From: Chryseobacterium sp. Leaf405
Lineage (GTDB): Bacteria; Bacteroidota; Bacteroidia; Flavobacteriales; Weeksellaceae
Length of the DNA: 64,000 nucleotides
Direction of reading: 5' to 3'
Assembly: GCF_001425355.1 (NCBI RefSeq)
Contig: NZ_LMQN01000005.1
Coordinates: 30,222 to 94,221 of the forward strand
Below, piece after piece: positions 44,610 through 53,942 of this stretch (the first letter of the stretch is position 1; the number at the start of each line of letters is the position of its first letter). Made by a program: the position numbers and the translations under genes. The notes under the pieces were generated by a model that did not search any database, was not told the DNA's origin, and saw only the letters and a list, made by a program, of their open reading frames with translations.

Positions 44610-45398
44610 ATGAAGAAGCTATTTACCCTATTGCTGTTGGTTTTTCTGGCAAAAATCAATGCTCAAACCTACTCAGGAGAAGTTTTCCTTAGGGATAATT
44701 CTGTATTATACCTGAATCAGGTATATGTAACCAACCTTAATACATTGAAAACCGTTCTTACAGATTACAACGGAGATTTTTCCATTCCTGCAAATACCGG
44801 TGATGTGATCCGTTTTACCTCGATTGTTACAGAGCGAAAAGACATTAAATTGACTCCCCAGATGATGGAGCAGAAAAATTTAATGGAACTTAAAATTGCA
44901 TATCATGATATTCAGGAAGTAGTCATCAACAGATTCAGACCCACCGGGAATTTAAGATATGATGTGAATGTTCTGAGAAAAGAAGACAAAGGACTTGCCA
45001 TTAAAAAAGTAATTGGTCTGCCAGAACCTAAAGGTGACGGAACTTCTCCACAACTTCCTGTTGCAGGGTTTAGAGACGGCGGGCTTACCTTCAGTCTGGA
45101 AAGCATTTATGATATTCTTTCAGGTGAAAGAAAGAAAAAGCAGCGTTATATGGCGTATGAAAAAATGAGCAGCTCTGTGGCTCAGATTAAAAATTATCTG
45201 GGTAAAGATTATTTCACAAGATTTAAAATTCCTGAAAACCTTATCGATAATTTCCTTCAATTCGTTTATACATCAGAAAATATAGAACCGTATGTGATGA
45301 TAGGTAATTTTGAAGCCGTAAAAATTCCTATCGAAAAATATTTACCTATTTATCAGCGAAGACTGAAAAACTCGCATCTTCAGGATGTTATAAAATAA
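44610..45398 (+). CDS. Exported CarboxypepD_reg-like domain protein
   Basis: This is a 262-residue protein. A signal peptide (MKKLFTLLLLVFLAKINA) is followed by a carboxypeptidase-regulatory-like beta-sandwich (about 20-100): YSGEVFLRDNSVLYLNQVYV, TVLTDYNGDFSIPANTGDVIRF. The same small domain opens TonB-dependent receptors in Bacteroidetes. After it, EVVINRFRPTGNLRYDVNVLRK and a helical C-terminal half have no fold I recognise and include no sorting domain. It directly follows array gene 5 on the same strand, so a role in assembly or anchoring of the array proteins is possible but unsupported. Periplasmic or outer-membrane-associated. Confidence 0.65.
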   Translation: MKKLFTLLLLVFLAKINAQTYSGEVFLRDNSVLYLNQVYVTNLNTLKTVLTDYNGDFSIPANTGDVIRFTSIVTERKDIKLTPQMMEQKNLMELKIAYHDIQEVVINRFRPTGNLRYDVNVLRKEDKGLAIKKVIGLPEPKGDGTSPQLPVAGFRDGGLTFSLESIYDILSGERKKKQRYMAYEKMSSSVAQIKNYLGKDYFTRFKIPENLIDNFLQFVYTSENIEPYVMIGNFEAVKIPIEKYLPIYQRRLKNSHLQDVIK

Positions 45399-45425
45399 AT
45401 TAATCTTTTGAGATAAAATTCATGA

Positions 45426-45466
45426 AATGTATATTACTAAAATTGTGATATACATTTTTTGTTTTT
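45426..45466 (+). terminator. Terminator after the CarboxypepD_reg-like gene
   Basis: AATGTATAT (45426-45434) pairs perfectly with ATATACATT (45448-45456) over a 13-base loop, followed by TTTTG and a second T-run. Confidence 0.65.
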
Positions 45467-45602
45467 TTAAATTATGTTTAATTTTAGCAAAGATTTAAGT
45501 TTTAAATATAAGATGGTGTGATTTTCGCTGAGTTTTATAGATTAATGCATTGAAAAAATCAACAAAAAGAGAAATATTTACTTTCTAACGCAATACAAAT
45601 GA

Positions 45603-46394
45603 ATGAAAAAGTTAATCCTATTTTTTAGTACAATTCTATTTATTAATCTTTCCGCACAGAGTAAGGATTACAGCCAGATTTTAAAAAGTAAAAGTATTTA
45701 CGAGATCAATGCTTTCTTAAGAGATGCACATCCCGATGATCCCAGAAGATCTGTATTGAAACCACGTGTGATGGGCATGATGAAAGAATATATTCAATAC
45801 GCAAAACCGGGAGATCCAAAAGTAAAACAAATGCAGACCTGGCTTGCCATGCTTAGAAGCGGAACTTCTACCAAGATCAGTTTTGAGCAGATGAATGCTG
45901 CCATTAAACAGAAGCAAATATTAAAATTCCAAAGAGAATTGCAGGTCGGGCAATCTGCTGTAGCTTATATCCCGAGTTCTCCTCAAAATGTGTATGTAAC
46001 CACTCCTTCTGTTTCATCTTCAGAATCATCAAAACCCATTGCAACAATTCCAGATACAGAAGCTTCAGAATTTAATTCATTGATGGCTGAAAACCCTACG
46101 GAACATAAAGATAAAACGGTAAAAATACTAAATTCTCTTTTCGACAACGATCCGAATACAAAAGAATGTATCGTGATGATTGAAAACAAATCTGACTGTA
46201 ATATCATTGTAAGAATGGATGGTATAGGAACAATAAAATACAGACTCCCGGTTCCTGCACATGGTGACAATTCCGTTGTTGTGCAGAAAGGTGATTACCT
46301 TTTTACAAGTATCGTTTGCGGTGCTGAATACGCTTCTCAAAAAACAATTCAGAAACCTTTAATGGTTGCCTTGGGAAGTTCTGCAAGAAAATAA
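45603..46394 (+). CDS. Secreted protein of the three-member small family (DUF6759-like)
   Basis: This 263-residue protein has a signal peptide ending LFINLSAQ. The N-terminal region has SIYEINAFLRDAHPDDPRRS and VLKPRV, matching the 47317 protein. A Ser/Pro-rich linker is followed by the shared C-terminal domain (about 170-255): HKDKTVKILNSLFDNDP, KSDCNIIVRMDG and a KGDYLFTSIVCGAEYAS block. Two cysteines match those of the relatives. Function unknown. It lies between the giant-protein array and trmB on the same strand. Confidence 0.65.
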   Translation: MKKLILFFSTILFINLSAQSKDYSQILKSKSIYEINAFLRDAHPDDPRRSVLKPRVMGMMKEYIQYAKPGDPKVKQMQTWLAMLRSGTSTKISFEQMNAAIKQKQILKFQRELQVGQSAVAYIPSSPQNVYVTTPSVSSSESSKPIATIPDTEASEFNSLMAENPTEHKDKTVKILNSLFDNDPNTKECIVMIENKSDCNIIVRMDGIGTIKYRLPVPAHGDNSVVVQKGDYLFTSIVCGAEYASQKTIQKPLMVALGSSARK

Positions 46395-46456
46395 TCTTGA
46401 CATAAAAAAGAGCATTTATATAAAATTCGTTATTTTTACAGGATTTTAAAATTCTC

Positions 46457-47134
46457 ATGGGTAAAAATAAATTAGCAAGATTCGCAGAAAACAAAATACT
46501 ACCAAATGTAATTCAGCCGACAAGAGATGAAGCTCTGACAGGTTTTAATCTTAAAGGAAAATGGAGAGCAGATTTCTTTAAAAATGACAATCCTATTGTT
46601 CTGGAATTAGGCTGCGGAAAAGGAGAATATTCAGTGGGTCTTGCAAAAACTTTCCCTAAGAAAAACTTTGTCGGAATTGATATTAAAGGCGCAAGATTCT
46701 GGTTTGGAGCAAAAGAAGCTATTGATAACGGCATGAATAATGTTGCTTTTTTAAGAAGTCAAATTGAACTTGTAGACCATTTTTTTGATGAAAATGAAGT
46801 AGACGAAATCTGGATCACGTTCCCCGATCCACAGATTAAATACAGACGTACAAAGCATAGACTGACACATCCTGATTTTCTAGAACGATACAAAAAGTTC
46901 TTAAAACCGGGCGGAATTGTTCACCTTAAAACAGATTCTGAATTCCTTCACGGTTATACATTAGGATACTTGCAAGGTGCCGGTTACGAAATCATTTCAG
47001 CTCACCACGATATTTACGGCGCTGCTGAATATGATCCTGATACTCCACACTTAAGAGATATCAAAACGTATTATGAGGAATTATTTTCTGCCAAAGGAAA
47101 AACAATTACTTATATTAAGTTCAAAATTAATTAA
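46457..47134 (+). CDS. trmB: tRNA (guanine-46-N7)-methyltransferase
   Basis: TrmB makes m7G46 in the variable loop of tRNAs using SAM. The 225-residue protein has the SAM-binding motif LELGCGKGEYSVGLAKTFP at about 49-67, GIDIKGARFWFGAKEA, and the family fingerprint WITFPDPQIKYRRTKHRLTH at about 117-136. GGIVHLKTDSEFLHGYTL and the C-terminal TYYEELFSAKGKTI follow. Length is typical. The start lies 62 bases after the upstream secreted-protein gene with no terminator between, so limited cotranscription is possible. Confidence 0.95.
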   Translation: MGKNKLARFAENKILPNVIQPTRDEALTGFNLKGKWRADFFKNDNPIVLELGCGKGEYSVGLAKTFPKKNFVGIDIKGARFWFGAKEAIDNGMNNVAFLRSQIELVDHFFDENEVDEIWITFPDPQIKYRRTKHRLTHPDFLERYKKFLKPGGIVHLKTDSEFLHGYTLGYLQGAGYEIISAHHDIYGAAEYDPDTPHLRDIKTYYEELFSAKGKTITYIKFKIN

Positions 47135-47232
47135 AAACTAAACAAATGATGAAACCTACTAAACACTACAACAGAAGTTTACAAATTTAACTTATTACCT
47201 ATTTTGAAGTAATAAAGTTTGCTCAAATGATA

Positions 47233-47257
47233 AAGGGTGTGAAAATTTCACATCCTT
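47233..47257 (+). terminator. Hairpin after trmB
   Basis: AAGGGTGTGAAA (47233-47244) pairs with TTTCACATCCTT (47246-47257), with one wobble. The closing loop must open to about 5 bases. T-rich sequence follows. Confidence 0.5.
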
Positions 47258-47316
47258 GTATTTTCGTTTATTTAAGTCAACAAACACAAAAAATTTATTC
47301 AATAAAATAACACATT

Positions 47317-47940
47317 ATGAAAAAAAGATTCCTACTTATTGTCTTAGTTACGACATTGATATCGTGCAAGTCAAGTAACATTAAAAGCAATTCACAAAAT
47401 ATCCTCGAAAGTAAAAATATTAGTGAAATAGAAAAATTTCTGAAAACAGCCCATGCAGACGATCCGAGAAGAACAGTTCTAAAGCCTAAGTTAATCGCAC
47501 TGAAAAATGCAGAATGGACAAAAGGTAAAAACAACGCAAAAGCCATGGAAGCGAGACCTGTAATTTCAGAAATACCTATTATTAACCCCAACTCTTCTGA
47601 AGCCGAAGAATTTAAGCGCTTAGTTACTTCCACATCAAAAGAACACAAAGATAAAACCATAAAACTTCTGAATACAATGTTTAATGAAGACATCAGCAGC
47701 AAAGAAGTTATCTTTCTGTTTAAAAATGAATCTGATTGTAATTTGGTTTTAAGAATTCAGGGAAAGGATTTTTACAACATGGCAATTCCTGCCAAAGGTG
47801 AAAATTTTATCGTCATTAATAAAGGGACTTATACTTTAACAAGTAACGTATGTGATGTATCTTACACTTCAAAAAAGGACATCAACAAGAGTCTTTTATT
47901 AACCATCCAAAATCCTAAACAGATTAATAAAAAGAAATAA
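47317..47940 (+). CDS. Lipoprotein of the three-member small family (DUF6759-like)
   Basis: This 207-residue protein starts MKKRFLLIVLVTTLISCKSS, with a lipobox cysteine at about 17. It is therefore anchored by lipid, unlike its two soluble-secreted relatives. The N-terminal part ISEIEKFLKTAHADDPRRT and VLKPK matches 45603. The C-terminal domain has HKDKTIKLLNTMFNED, ESDCNLVLRIQGKDFYNM and a KGTYTLTSNVCDVSYTS block with the two conserved cysteines. Function unknown. It converges on rpsB with a bidirectional terminator between them. Confidence 0.68.
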   Translation: MKKRFLLIVLVTTLISCKSSNIKSNSQNILESKNISEIEKFLKTAHADDPRRTVLKPKLIALKNAEWTKGKNNAKAMEARPVISEIPIINPNSSEAEEFKRLVTSTSKEHKDKTIKLLNTMFNEDISSKEVIFLFKNESDCNLVLRIQGKDFYNMAIPAKGENFIVINKGTYTLTSNVCDVSYTSKKDINKSLLLTIQNPKQINKKK

Positions 47941-47962
47941 TGTTTACGCATTTTAGTCAAAC

Positions 47963-47999
47963 AAAAGACCGCTGAATCTCAGATTCAGCGGTCTTTTTA
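47963..47999. terminator. Bidirectional terminator between the 47.3-kb lipoprotein and rpsB
   Basis: AAAAGACCGCTGAATCT (47963-47979) is the exact reverse complement of 47981-47997, one base apart. This is a strong GC-centred stem with A and T runs on the two sides. Confidence 0.85.
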
Positions 48000-48018
48000 T
48001 TTTAAAGAAAACCTTTAA

Positions 48019-48783
48019 TTATTCAGCAGAATCGAAATCTGCATCTTTATCAGCAGATACTACTTCTCCTTCTTCTTTAGATTTTTCTTTGTCAGCTTTT
48101 CTTTGAGTCTGACCGTCTTTGATAGATTCTGAAACAATGCTCAAGATCATATCGATAGACTTAGAAGCATCATCGTTTCCTGGGATAACGAAGTCAACTT
48201 TTCTTGGGTCAGAGTTAGTATCAACAATACCGAAAACTGGAATACCTAATTTCTTAGCTTCAGTTACAGCGATGTGTTCTCTCATGATATCTACAACGAA
48301 GATCGCAGAAGGAAGACGAACCATGTCTGAGATAGAACCTAAGTTTTTCTCTAAGTTAGCTCTTTGTCTGTCAACTTGTAATCTTTCTTTTTTAGATAAA
48401 GTTTCGAACGTACCGTCTTTTTTCATTTTGTCGATATGGTTCATTTTCTTTACCGCCTTTCTGATAGTAACAAAGTTTGTTAACATACCACCTGGCCATC
48501 TTTCTGTAATATAAGGCATATTAAGTTCAGCAGCGTGCTTAGCAACTACTTCTTTCGCTTGCTTCTTAGTCGCTACGAAAAGAACTTTTTTACCTGCAGA
48601 AGTTAATTTTTCTAAAGCGCTACAAGCTTCATCCAATTTAACTGCTGTTTTATGTAAGTCTACAATGTGAATACCATTTTTCTCCATAAAAATGTATGGA
48701 GCCATATTTGGATTCCACTTTCTAGTCATGTGACCGAAGTGTACACCAGCCTCTAGAAGGTCTTTTACATTTGCTTTTGCCAT
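48019..48783 (-). CDS. rpsB: 30S ribosomal protein S2
   Basis: uS2 is a 254-residue protein of the small-subunit body. Recognisable blocks are LLEAGVHFGHMTRKWNPNM, FMEKNGIHIVDLHKT, KKVLFVATKKQAKEVV, YITERWPGGMLTNFVTI and IPVFGIVDTNSDPRKVDFVI, followed by GNDDASKSIDMIL. The C-terminus is a 25-residue acidic/lysine tail common in Bacteroidetes. It is the third gene of the leftward rplM-rpsI-rpsB unit. tsf, its usual downstream partner, is absent from this position. Confidence 0.97.
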   Translation of the reverse strand: MAKANVKDLLEAGVHFGHMTRKWNPNMAPYIFMEKNGIHIVDLHKTAVKLDEACSALEKLTSAGKKVLFVATKKQAKEVVAKHAAELNMPYITERWPGGMLTNFVTIRKAVKKMNHIDKMKKDGTFETLSKKERLQVDRQRANLEKNLGSISDMVRLPSAIFVVDIMREHIAVTEAKKLGIPVFGIVDTNSDPRKVDFVIPGNDDASKSIDMILSIVSESIKDGQTQRKADKEKSKEEGEVVSADKDADFDSAE

Positions 48784-48966
48784 GTTTTCTGTTTTTGTTA
48801 GTTTACTTTCCGCTTCTTATGCAATCAACAGCTTCTTTAGATGGGAGAAGTGTTTGGATGCTAAACGTAACGGGCAATTTTTTTGTTTTGATAAATAGAT
48901 TTTAGATATAAGAAAACAGATTGAATAAATTCTGAAATCTGAAAACTTGCATCTGAAGTCTGAAAA
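48784..48966 (-). other. rpsI-rpsB spacer with TCTGAAA-type repeats
   Basis: The 183-base spacer contains a repetitive tract (about 48931-48967) with TCTGAAATCTGAAAA and GTCTGAAAA, read on the plus strand. The sequence nearest rpsB repeats GCTTCTT twice. No TAnnTTTG promoter is obvious on the minus strand, so rpsB is probably read from upstream. A regulatory leader is possible but not demonstrable here. Confidence 0.4.
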
Positions 48967-49353
48967 TTAACGTTTTGAGAACTGGAATCTCTTTCTTGCT
49001 TTTTTCTGACCTGGCTTCTTTCTTTCCACCATTCTTGCGTCTCTTGTAAGTAAACCAGCAGGTTTCAATGCCAATCTGAATTCAGCGTTGATTTCGCATA
49101 AAGCTCTTGAAATACCTAATCTGATAGCTTCTGCCTGACCTGTATTTCCACCACCGAAAACATTTACGGTAACATCATACTGACCAACAGTTTCAGAAAG
49201 GATAAACGGTTGGTTTAATTTGTAAACCATCACGTCTGTAGAGAAATAAGTTGCAGCATCTTTACCGTTTACTGTAATAACACCAGAACCTGGTCTTACA
49301 TAAACTCTAGCTACAGAAGTTTTTCTTCTTCCGATTTTGTGAACTATAGACAT
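48967..49353 (-). CDS. rpsI: 30S ribosomal protein S9
   Basis: uS9 is a 128-residue basic protein whose C-terminal tail reaches the P-site tRNA. Signatures are [18 protein letters not shown] and the [20 protein letters not shown] block. The closing [18 protein letters not shown] ends in the expected Lys-Arg. It follows rplM by 6 bases and is followed by rpsB after 183 bases. Confidence 0.97.
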   Translation of the reverse strand: MSIVHKIGRRKTSVARVYVRPGSGVITVNGKDAATYFSTDVMVYKLNQPFILSETVGQYDVTVNVFGGGNTGQAEAIRLGISRALCEINAEFRLALKPAGLLTRDARMVERKKPGQKKARKRFQFSKR

Positions 49354-49359
49354 AATTAA

Positions 49360-49815
49360 TTATTTAAATTCGTTAACATTAATTGTTTTAGGCTGTTGAG
49401 CTTCATGCTTGTGCTCTGTTCCTTCATATAAATAAAGGTTTTTAAGCAATGCAGATCCTAATCTGTTTTTTGGAAGCATTCCTTTTACAGATTTTTCCAA
49501 TACTTTTAAAGAATCTTTTTTCTGAAGTTCAAGAGCTGTCATAGACTTCTGTCCACCAGGGTAACCTGTATGCCAGATATAAGTCTTATCGTTCCACTTG
49601 TTTCCTGAAAGAGTTACTTTCCCAGCGTTCAAAACGATTACGTTATCACCACAATCTACGTGAGGTGTAAAGTTCGTTTTGTGCTTACCTCTCAAAATCT
49701 TTGCAACCGTAGAAGCTAGTCTTCCTAACGGCTGTCCTTCAGCGTCTACCACAACCCATTCTTTATTAGCAGTAGCTTTGTTCGCTGAAACAGTTTTGTA
49801 ACTTAATGTATTCAC
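49360..49815 (-). CDS. rplM: 50S ribosomal protein L13
   Basis: uL13 is a 151-residue early-assembly protein of the large subunit. It shows WVVVDAEGQPLGRLAS, AKILRGKHKTNFTPHVDCGD, KTYIWHTGYPGGQKSMT and VKGMLPKNRLG. The start codon is GTG (49815-49813) in this reading. The second residue N and TLSYKTVSANKATANKEW are the usual Flavobacteriales N-terminus, so the GTG is accepted. It is the first gene of the leftward ribosomal unit, with a minus-strand TACCTTTG box 46 bases upstream. Confidence 0.96.
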   Translation of the reverse strand: MNTLSYKTVSANKATANKEWVVVDAEGQPLGRLASTVAKILRGKHKTNFTPHVDCGDNVIVLNAGKVTLSGNKWNDKTYIWHTGYPGGQKSMTALELQKKDSLKVLEKSVKGMLPKNRLGSALLKNLYLYEGTEHKHEAQQPKTINVNEFK

Positions 49816-49861
49816 ACGTTTTAGTTAAAGATTAAACATAATTTGCCCCTAAAAGGGTGTG

Positions 49862-49869
49862 CAAAGGTA
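49862..49869 (-). promoter_or_regulatory. -7 box of the rplM-rpsI-rpsB promoter
   Basis: On the minus strand this reads TACCTTTG and ends 46 bases before the rplM GTG. The leader contains a small CCCTtttAGGG hairpin. Confidence 0.6.
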
Positions 49870-50014
49870 CACATTATTTTCGGAATGAAAAAACATATTT
49901 TGTTTAATCTATTGATTAACTGTTTTATTTTGAAAAAAAATTCATTGAGTTTATCGTAAGGCAAACCTTACAAAAGTATAAATAATTAGAAATGTGAAGA
50001 TTATTTAATGAATA

Positions 50015-50347
50015 TTAATTACGAAGTGATTTATTCGCTCTGAAACTTGCTATTAAATAATACGCTACAAATACTGTAGAGAATTTCAGGATAGAAGGAA
50101 TTGCTAATTCTAAAGTAAATAATAACGTTCCAATTACGACTAAAATCCCCATCGCCACAAAAGATAATCCTAATTTTTGAGGTAAAGTAAAATTGGGCGT
50201 ATCCAAATAATAAGCAATTCCCCAGGCAAAACCGAACGCTAAGGCATAATAAATATCCAGTCCAAGGTTTTCAGAACTGTAAAAGAAATAATTAATCAAA
50301 AAACTCAAAACTGTTCCCAATGCAAAATACATCAACGCTTTTTTCAT
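50015..50347 (-). CDS. Small multi-pass membrane protein of unknown function
   Basis: This is a 110-residue hydrophobic protein with about four predicted transmembrane segments: ALMYFALGTVLSFLINYFF, YYALAFGFAWGIAYYL, LGLSFVAMGILVVIGTLLF and ILKFSTVFVAYYLIA. Short charged loops lie between them, and the C-terminus is SFRANKSLRN. There are no catalytic motifs. It lies alone between rplM and icmF with its own minus-strand TATTTTTG box. I do not recognise a family. Confidence 0.6.
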   Translation of the reverse strand: MKKALMYFALGTVLSFLINYFFYSSENLGLDIYYALAFGFAWGIAYYLDTPNFTLPQKLGLSFVAMGILVVIGTLLFTLELAIPSILKFSTVFVAYYLIASFRANKSLRN

Positions 50348-50364
50348 ACCTTATATATATGGTG

Positions 50365-50372
50365 CAAAAATA
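50365..50372 (-). promoter_or_regulatory. -7 box of the small membrane protein gene
   Basis: The minus strand reads TATTTTTG and ends 17 bases before the ATG. Confidence 0.5.
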
Positions 50373-50560
50373 GAGAAATTAATCTGAGAATTTAAATGCA
50401 CTAATTTGAAAATAAACATCACAAATCGAATCCATTTGATTCTGCTAAACCTATTTTAAACGAATGTTTGTTAAGTTGGTTAAAATTCAATTGACCGATT
50501 TTATTTAAATGTTTAAAATTCAAATCATTAAACTTAAATTACGGGTTTCCATTTTATTGT

Positions 50561-50568
50561 TATATTTG
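50561..50568 (+). promoter_or_regulatory. -7 box of icmF promoter
   Basis: TATATTTG lies 26 bases before the icmF ATG. Confidence 0.5.
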
Positions 50569-50594
50569 AGAATTCAGAAATTTTTTAGATTTTT

Positions 50595-53500
50595 ATGGAA
50601 ACCCAAAAATATACTCCAAAAAATAAAGTTAGAATCGTGACAGCTGCGTCGTTATTCGACGGTCACGATGCCGCTATTAATATTATGCGTCGTGTGATTC
50701 AGGGAACAGGATGCGAAGTAATTCACCTTGGTCACGATAAATCTGCAGAGGAAGTTGTTAATACTGCGATTCAGGAAGATGCAAATGCCATTGCACTGAC
50801 TTCTTATCAGGGTGGTCACAACGAATATTTCAAATACATCTACGATCTTTTAAGAGAGAAAAATTCTCCGCAAATCAAAATTTTTGGTGGCGGTGGCGGC
50901 GTAATTCTGCCCGAAGAAATCGAAGATATTATGGCGTACGGAATCGACAGAATTTATTCTCCGGACGACGGCCGTGAACTTGGTCTTCAGGGAATGATCG
51001 ATGATTTGGTGAAAAGATCAGATTTTGCGACAGGAAAAGAAGTTACAGCAAGCGATTTAGATTCAATCAATTTTGAAAATTCTACGAGTATTGCCAAAAT
51101 TATTTCTGCGGTTGAAAACTTCTCAGAAGAAAAATCTGAATTAGTAAAAGCTATCGACGAAAAATCAAAGGACTTAAATATCCCAATCATCGGTATTACA
51201 GGAACCGGCGGAGCGGGAAAATCTTCATTAACAGACGAATTGGTAAGACGTTTTTTACGCTCCAATACAGATAAAAAAATCGCTATCATTTCAATCGATC
51301 CTTCGAAAAAGAAAACAGGAGGTGCACTTTTGGGAGACAGAATCCGTATGAACGCGATTAATGATCCGAGAGTTTATATGCGCTCGATGGCAACTAGAGA
51401 AAACAACGTTTCTGTTTCTCCGTTCATTCATTCTGCTTTGAATGTATTGAAATTAGCTCATCCTGATGTTATCATCCTTGAGACTTCAGGAATCGGACAA
51501 TCCGGTTCGGAGGTTTCAGATTTTGCAGATGTTTCAATGTACGTGATGACCCCCGAATATGGAGCTTCCACACAGTTGGAAAAAATCGATATGTTGGATT
51601 ATGCAGATTTGGTGGCGCTGAATAAATCTGATAAAAGAGGTGCTCTTGATGCACTTCAAGCCGTTAGAAAACAGTTCCAAAGAAACCATTTGTTGTGGGA
51701 ACAGCCATTGGATGATATGCCGGTTTACGCAACAAAAGCATCACAATTCAACGATCACGGAACAACAGAATTATACAATAGATTAGTTGAAAAAGTTAAT
51801 GAGAAATATTCTGAGTTAAATTTACAAGGCTTTGTTGAACAGGAAATTACAGATGAAGTAACGATTATTCCTCCAAAAAGAGTCCGTTACCTTTCTGAAA
51901 TTGTTGAAAACAACAGAATATATGATGCTAATGTTGAAAAACAAGCTGAATTAGCAAGAAAAATGTATCATATTGAAGGAGTGAAAAATTTCCTTTCCAA
52001 TGAAACTTTAGATGCTGAATATCAAAAAGCTGAAAAAGAACTTCAACAGGAAAATATTGACTTCCTACAAAACTGGGACAGTACGAAAGAAGCTTTTAAA
52101 GCTGAGTTTTATTCTTATTTCGTTCGCGGAAAAGAAATTAAAGTTGAAACCTCAACAGAGTCTTTATCTCATTTAAGAATTCCAAAAATCGCATTACCAA
52201 AATATACAGATTGGGGTGATTTAATTAAATGGAAAGGTCAGGAAAATCTTCCGGGAGGATTCCCTTACACAGCCGGAATTTATCCATTCAAAAGAACCGG
52301 AGAAGACCCGACGAGAATGTTTGCCGGAGAAGGCGGACCGGAAAGAACCAACAGAAGATTTCACTACGTTTCTGCAGAAATGCCTGCAAAACGTTTATCT
52401 ACAGCATTTGACTCAGTAACTCTTTACGGACAAGATCCAGCTTTACCACCAGATATTTACGGTAAAATCGGAAATGCGGGAGTTTCCATTGCAACATTGG
52501 ATGATGCTAAAAAACTCTATTCAGGATTTGATTTGGTGAATGCATTGACTTCAGTTTCAATGACGATCAACGGACCAGCTCCGATGTTGTTGGCTTTCTT
52601 TATGAACGCAGCTATCGATCAGAATGTTGAAAAATACATCGCCGAAAATGGTTTGGAATCTAAGGTTGAAGCTGTTTTAAAAGCAAAATTTGATGATAAA
52701 GGTTTAGCAAGACCAAAATATAACGGAGAGCTTCCACCATCTAATAATGGTTTAGGACTAAAATTATTAGGAATTACAGGTGATGAAGTGATTCCTGCTG
52801 ATGTTTATGCTGAAATTAAGGCTAAAACAATTGCAACCGTTCGTGGAACTGTTCAGGCCGATATTTTAAAGGAAGACCAAGCTCAGAATACGTGTATTTT
52901 CTCTACCGAATTTGCATTGAGATTGATGGGTGACGTTCAGGAATATTTTATCACAGAAAAAGTAAGAAATTTCTACTCGGTTTCGATTTCTGGTTATCAC
53001 ATTGCGGAAGCGGGAGCCAATCCGGTTTCTCAATTGGCATTTACCTTAGCAAATGGTTTTACGTATGTAGAATATTATTTGTCAAGAGGAATGGACATCA
53101 ATGATTTTGCACCGAATTTATCTTTCTTCTTTTCCAACGGTATCGACCCGGAATATTCAGTAATCGGACGTGTAGCAAGAAGAATCTGGGCAAAAGCTAT
53201 GAAACTAAAATACGGAGCAGACGAAAGAAGCCAGATGTTGAAATATCACATTCAAACTTCAGGACGTTCGCTTCACGCCCAGGAAATTGATTTTAACGAT
53301 ATCAGAACAACTTTACAGGCGCTTTACGCCATTTATGATAACTGTAATTCATTGCACACGAATGCTTATGATGAAGCGATTACAACTCCGACCGAGCAAT
53401 CTGTAAGAAGAGCGATGGCGATTCAGTTGATCATCAATAAAGAATTAGGTTTGGCGAAAAACGAAAATCCGCTTCAAGGTTCATTTATTATTGAAGAATT

Positions 53501-53942
53501 GACAGATTTGGTGGAAGAAGCTGTTTATGCAGAATTTGATAGAATTACCGAAAGAGGTGGCGTTTTGGGAGCAATGGAAACGATGTATCAGCGTTCAAAA
53601 ATTCAGGAAGAATCAATGCATTACGAGTGGCTGAAACACACAGGAGAATATCCAATCATCGGAGTAAATACTTTCCTTGGAAAAGATGGTTCGCCAACGG
53701 TTCGTCCAGGAGAAGTCATCCGTTCTACTGAGGAAGAAAAGCAGGTTCAGATTGAAACGCTTCATAATTTCCAGAAATCTAATGAAGATAAATCCGGAGC
53801 CGCTTTAAAAACATTACAGCACGCGGCCATCAATCAGCAGAATTTATTTCATGTCATGATGGATGCCGTGAAATACTGTTCGCTTGGGCAGATTACAAAT
53901 GCTTTATTTGAAGTAGGCGGTAAGTACAGAAGAAATATGTAG
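50595..53942 (+). CDS. icmF: Fused isobutyryl-CoA mutase with G-protein chaperone (IcmF)
   Basis: This 1115-residue adenosylcobalamin enzyme interconverts isobutyryl-CoA and butyryl-CoA. Three parts are fused. An N-terminal B12 domain has [10 protein letters not shown] (cobalt-ligand His) and [10 protein letters not shown] MeaI-type GTPase chaperone has P-loop [12 protein letters not shown] at about 199 and [20 protein letters not shown]. The C-terminal TIM-barrel mutase follows from about 535. Substrate-determining residues follow IcmF, not methylmalonyl-CoA mutase: Phe at about 565 ([13 protein letters not shown]) instead of Tyr, and Gln at about 764 ([11 protein letters not shown]) instead of Arg. 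The gene stands alone and ends in a terminator. It probably serves branched-chain acyl-CoA metabolism, relevant to iso-fatty-acid-rich flavobacterial membranes. Confidence 0.93.
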   Translation: METQKYTPKNKVRIVTAASLFDGHDAAINIMRRVIQGTGCEVIHLGHDKSAEEVVNTAIQEDANAIALTSYQGGHNEYFKYIYDLLREKNSPQIKIFGGGGGVILPEEIEDIMAYGIDRIYSPDDGRELGLQGMIDDLVKRSDFATGKEVTASDLDSINFENSTSIAKIISAVENFSEEKSELVKAIDEKSKDLNIPIIGITGTGGAGKSSLTDELVRRFLRSNTDKKIAIISIDPSKKKTGGALLGDRIRMNAINDPRVYMRSMATRENNVSVSPFIHSALNVLKLAHPDVIILETSGIGQSGSEVSDFADVSMYVMTPEYGASTQLEKIDMLDYADLVALNKSDKRGALDALQAVRKQFQRNHLLWEQPLDDMPVYATKASQFNDHGTTELYNRLVEKVNEKYSELNLQGFVEQEITDEVTIIPPKRVRYLSEIVENNRIYDANVEKQAELARKMYHIEGVKNFLSNETLDAEYQKAEKELQQENIDFLQNWDSTKEAFKAEFYSYFVRGKEIKVETSTESLSHLRIPKIALPKYTDWGDLIKWKGQENLPGGFPYTAGIYPFKRTGEDPTRMFAGEGGPERTNRRFHYVSAEMPAKRLSTAFDSVTLYGQDPALPPDIYGKIGNAGVSIATLDDAKKLYSGFDLVNALTSVSMTINGPAPMLLAFFMNAAIDQNVEKYIAENGLESKVEAVLKAKFDDKGLARPKYNGELPPSNNGLGLKLLGITGDEVIPADVYAEIKAKTIATVRGTVQADILKEDQAQNTCIFSTEFALRLMGDVQEYFITEKVRNFYSVSISGYHIAEAGANPVSQLAFTLANGFTYVEYYLSRGMDINDFAPNLSFFFSNGIDPEYSVIGRVARRIWAKAMKLKYGADERSQMLKYHIQTSGRSLHAQEIDFNDIRTTLQALYAIYDNCNSLHTNAYDEAITTPTEQSVRRAMAIQLIINKELGLAKNENPLQGSFIIEELTDLVEEAVYAEFDRITERGGVLGAMETMYQRSKIQEESMHYEWLKHTGEYPIIGVNTFLGKDGSPTVRPGEVIRSTEEEKQVQIETLHNFQKSNEDKSGAALKTLQHAAINQQNLFHVMMDAVKYCSLGQITNALFEVGGKYRRNM

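Noticed and set aside
47146..47190. Tiny frame of 14 residues (MMKPTK...) after trmB
   Set aside because: It lies in an AT-rich spacer where such frames are common. It is neither an attenuator nor part of a recognised leader.
48119..48514. Open frame of 131 codons antisense to rpsB
   Set aside because: It is fully contained in a highly conserved ribosomal protein gene with strong codon bias, which produces such shadows.
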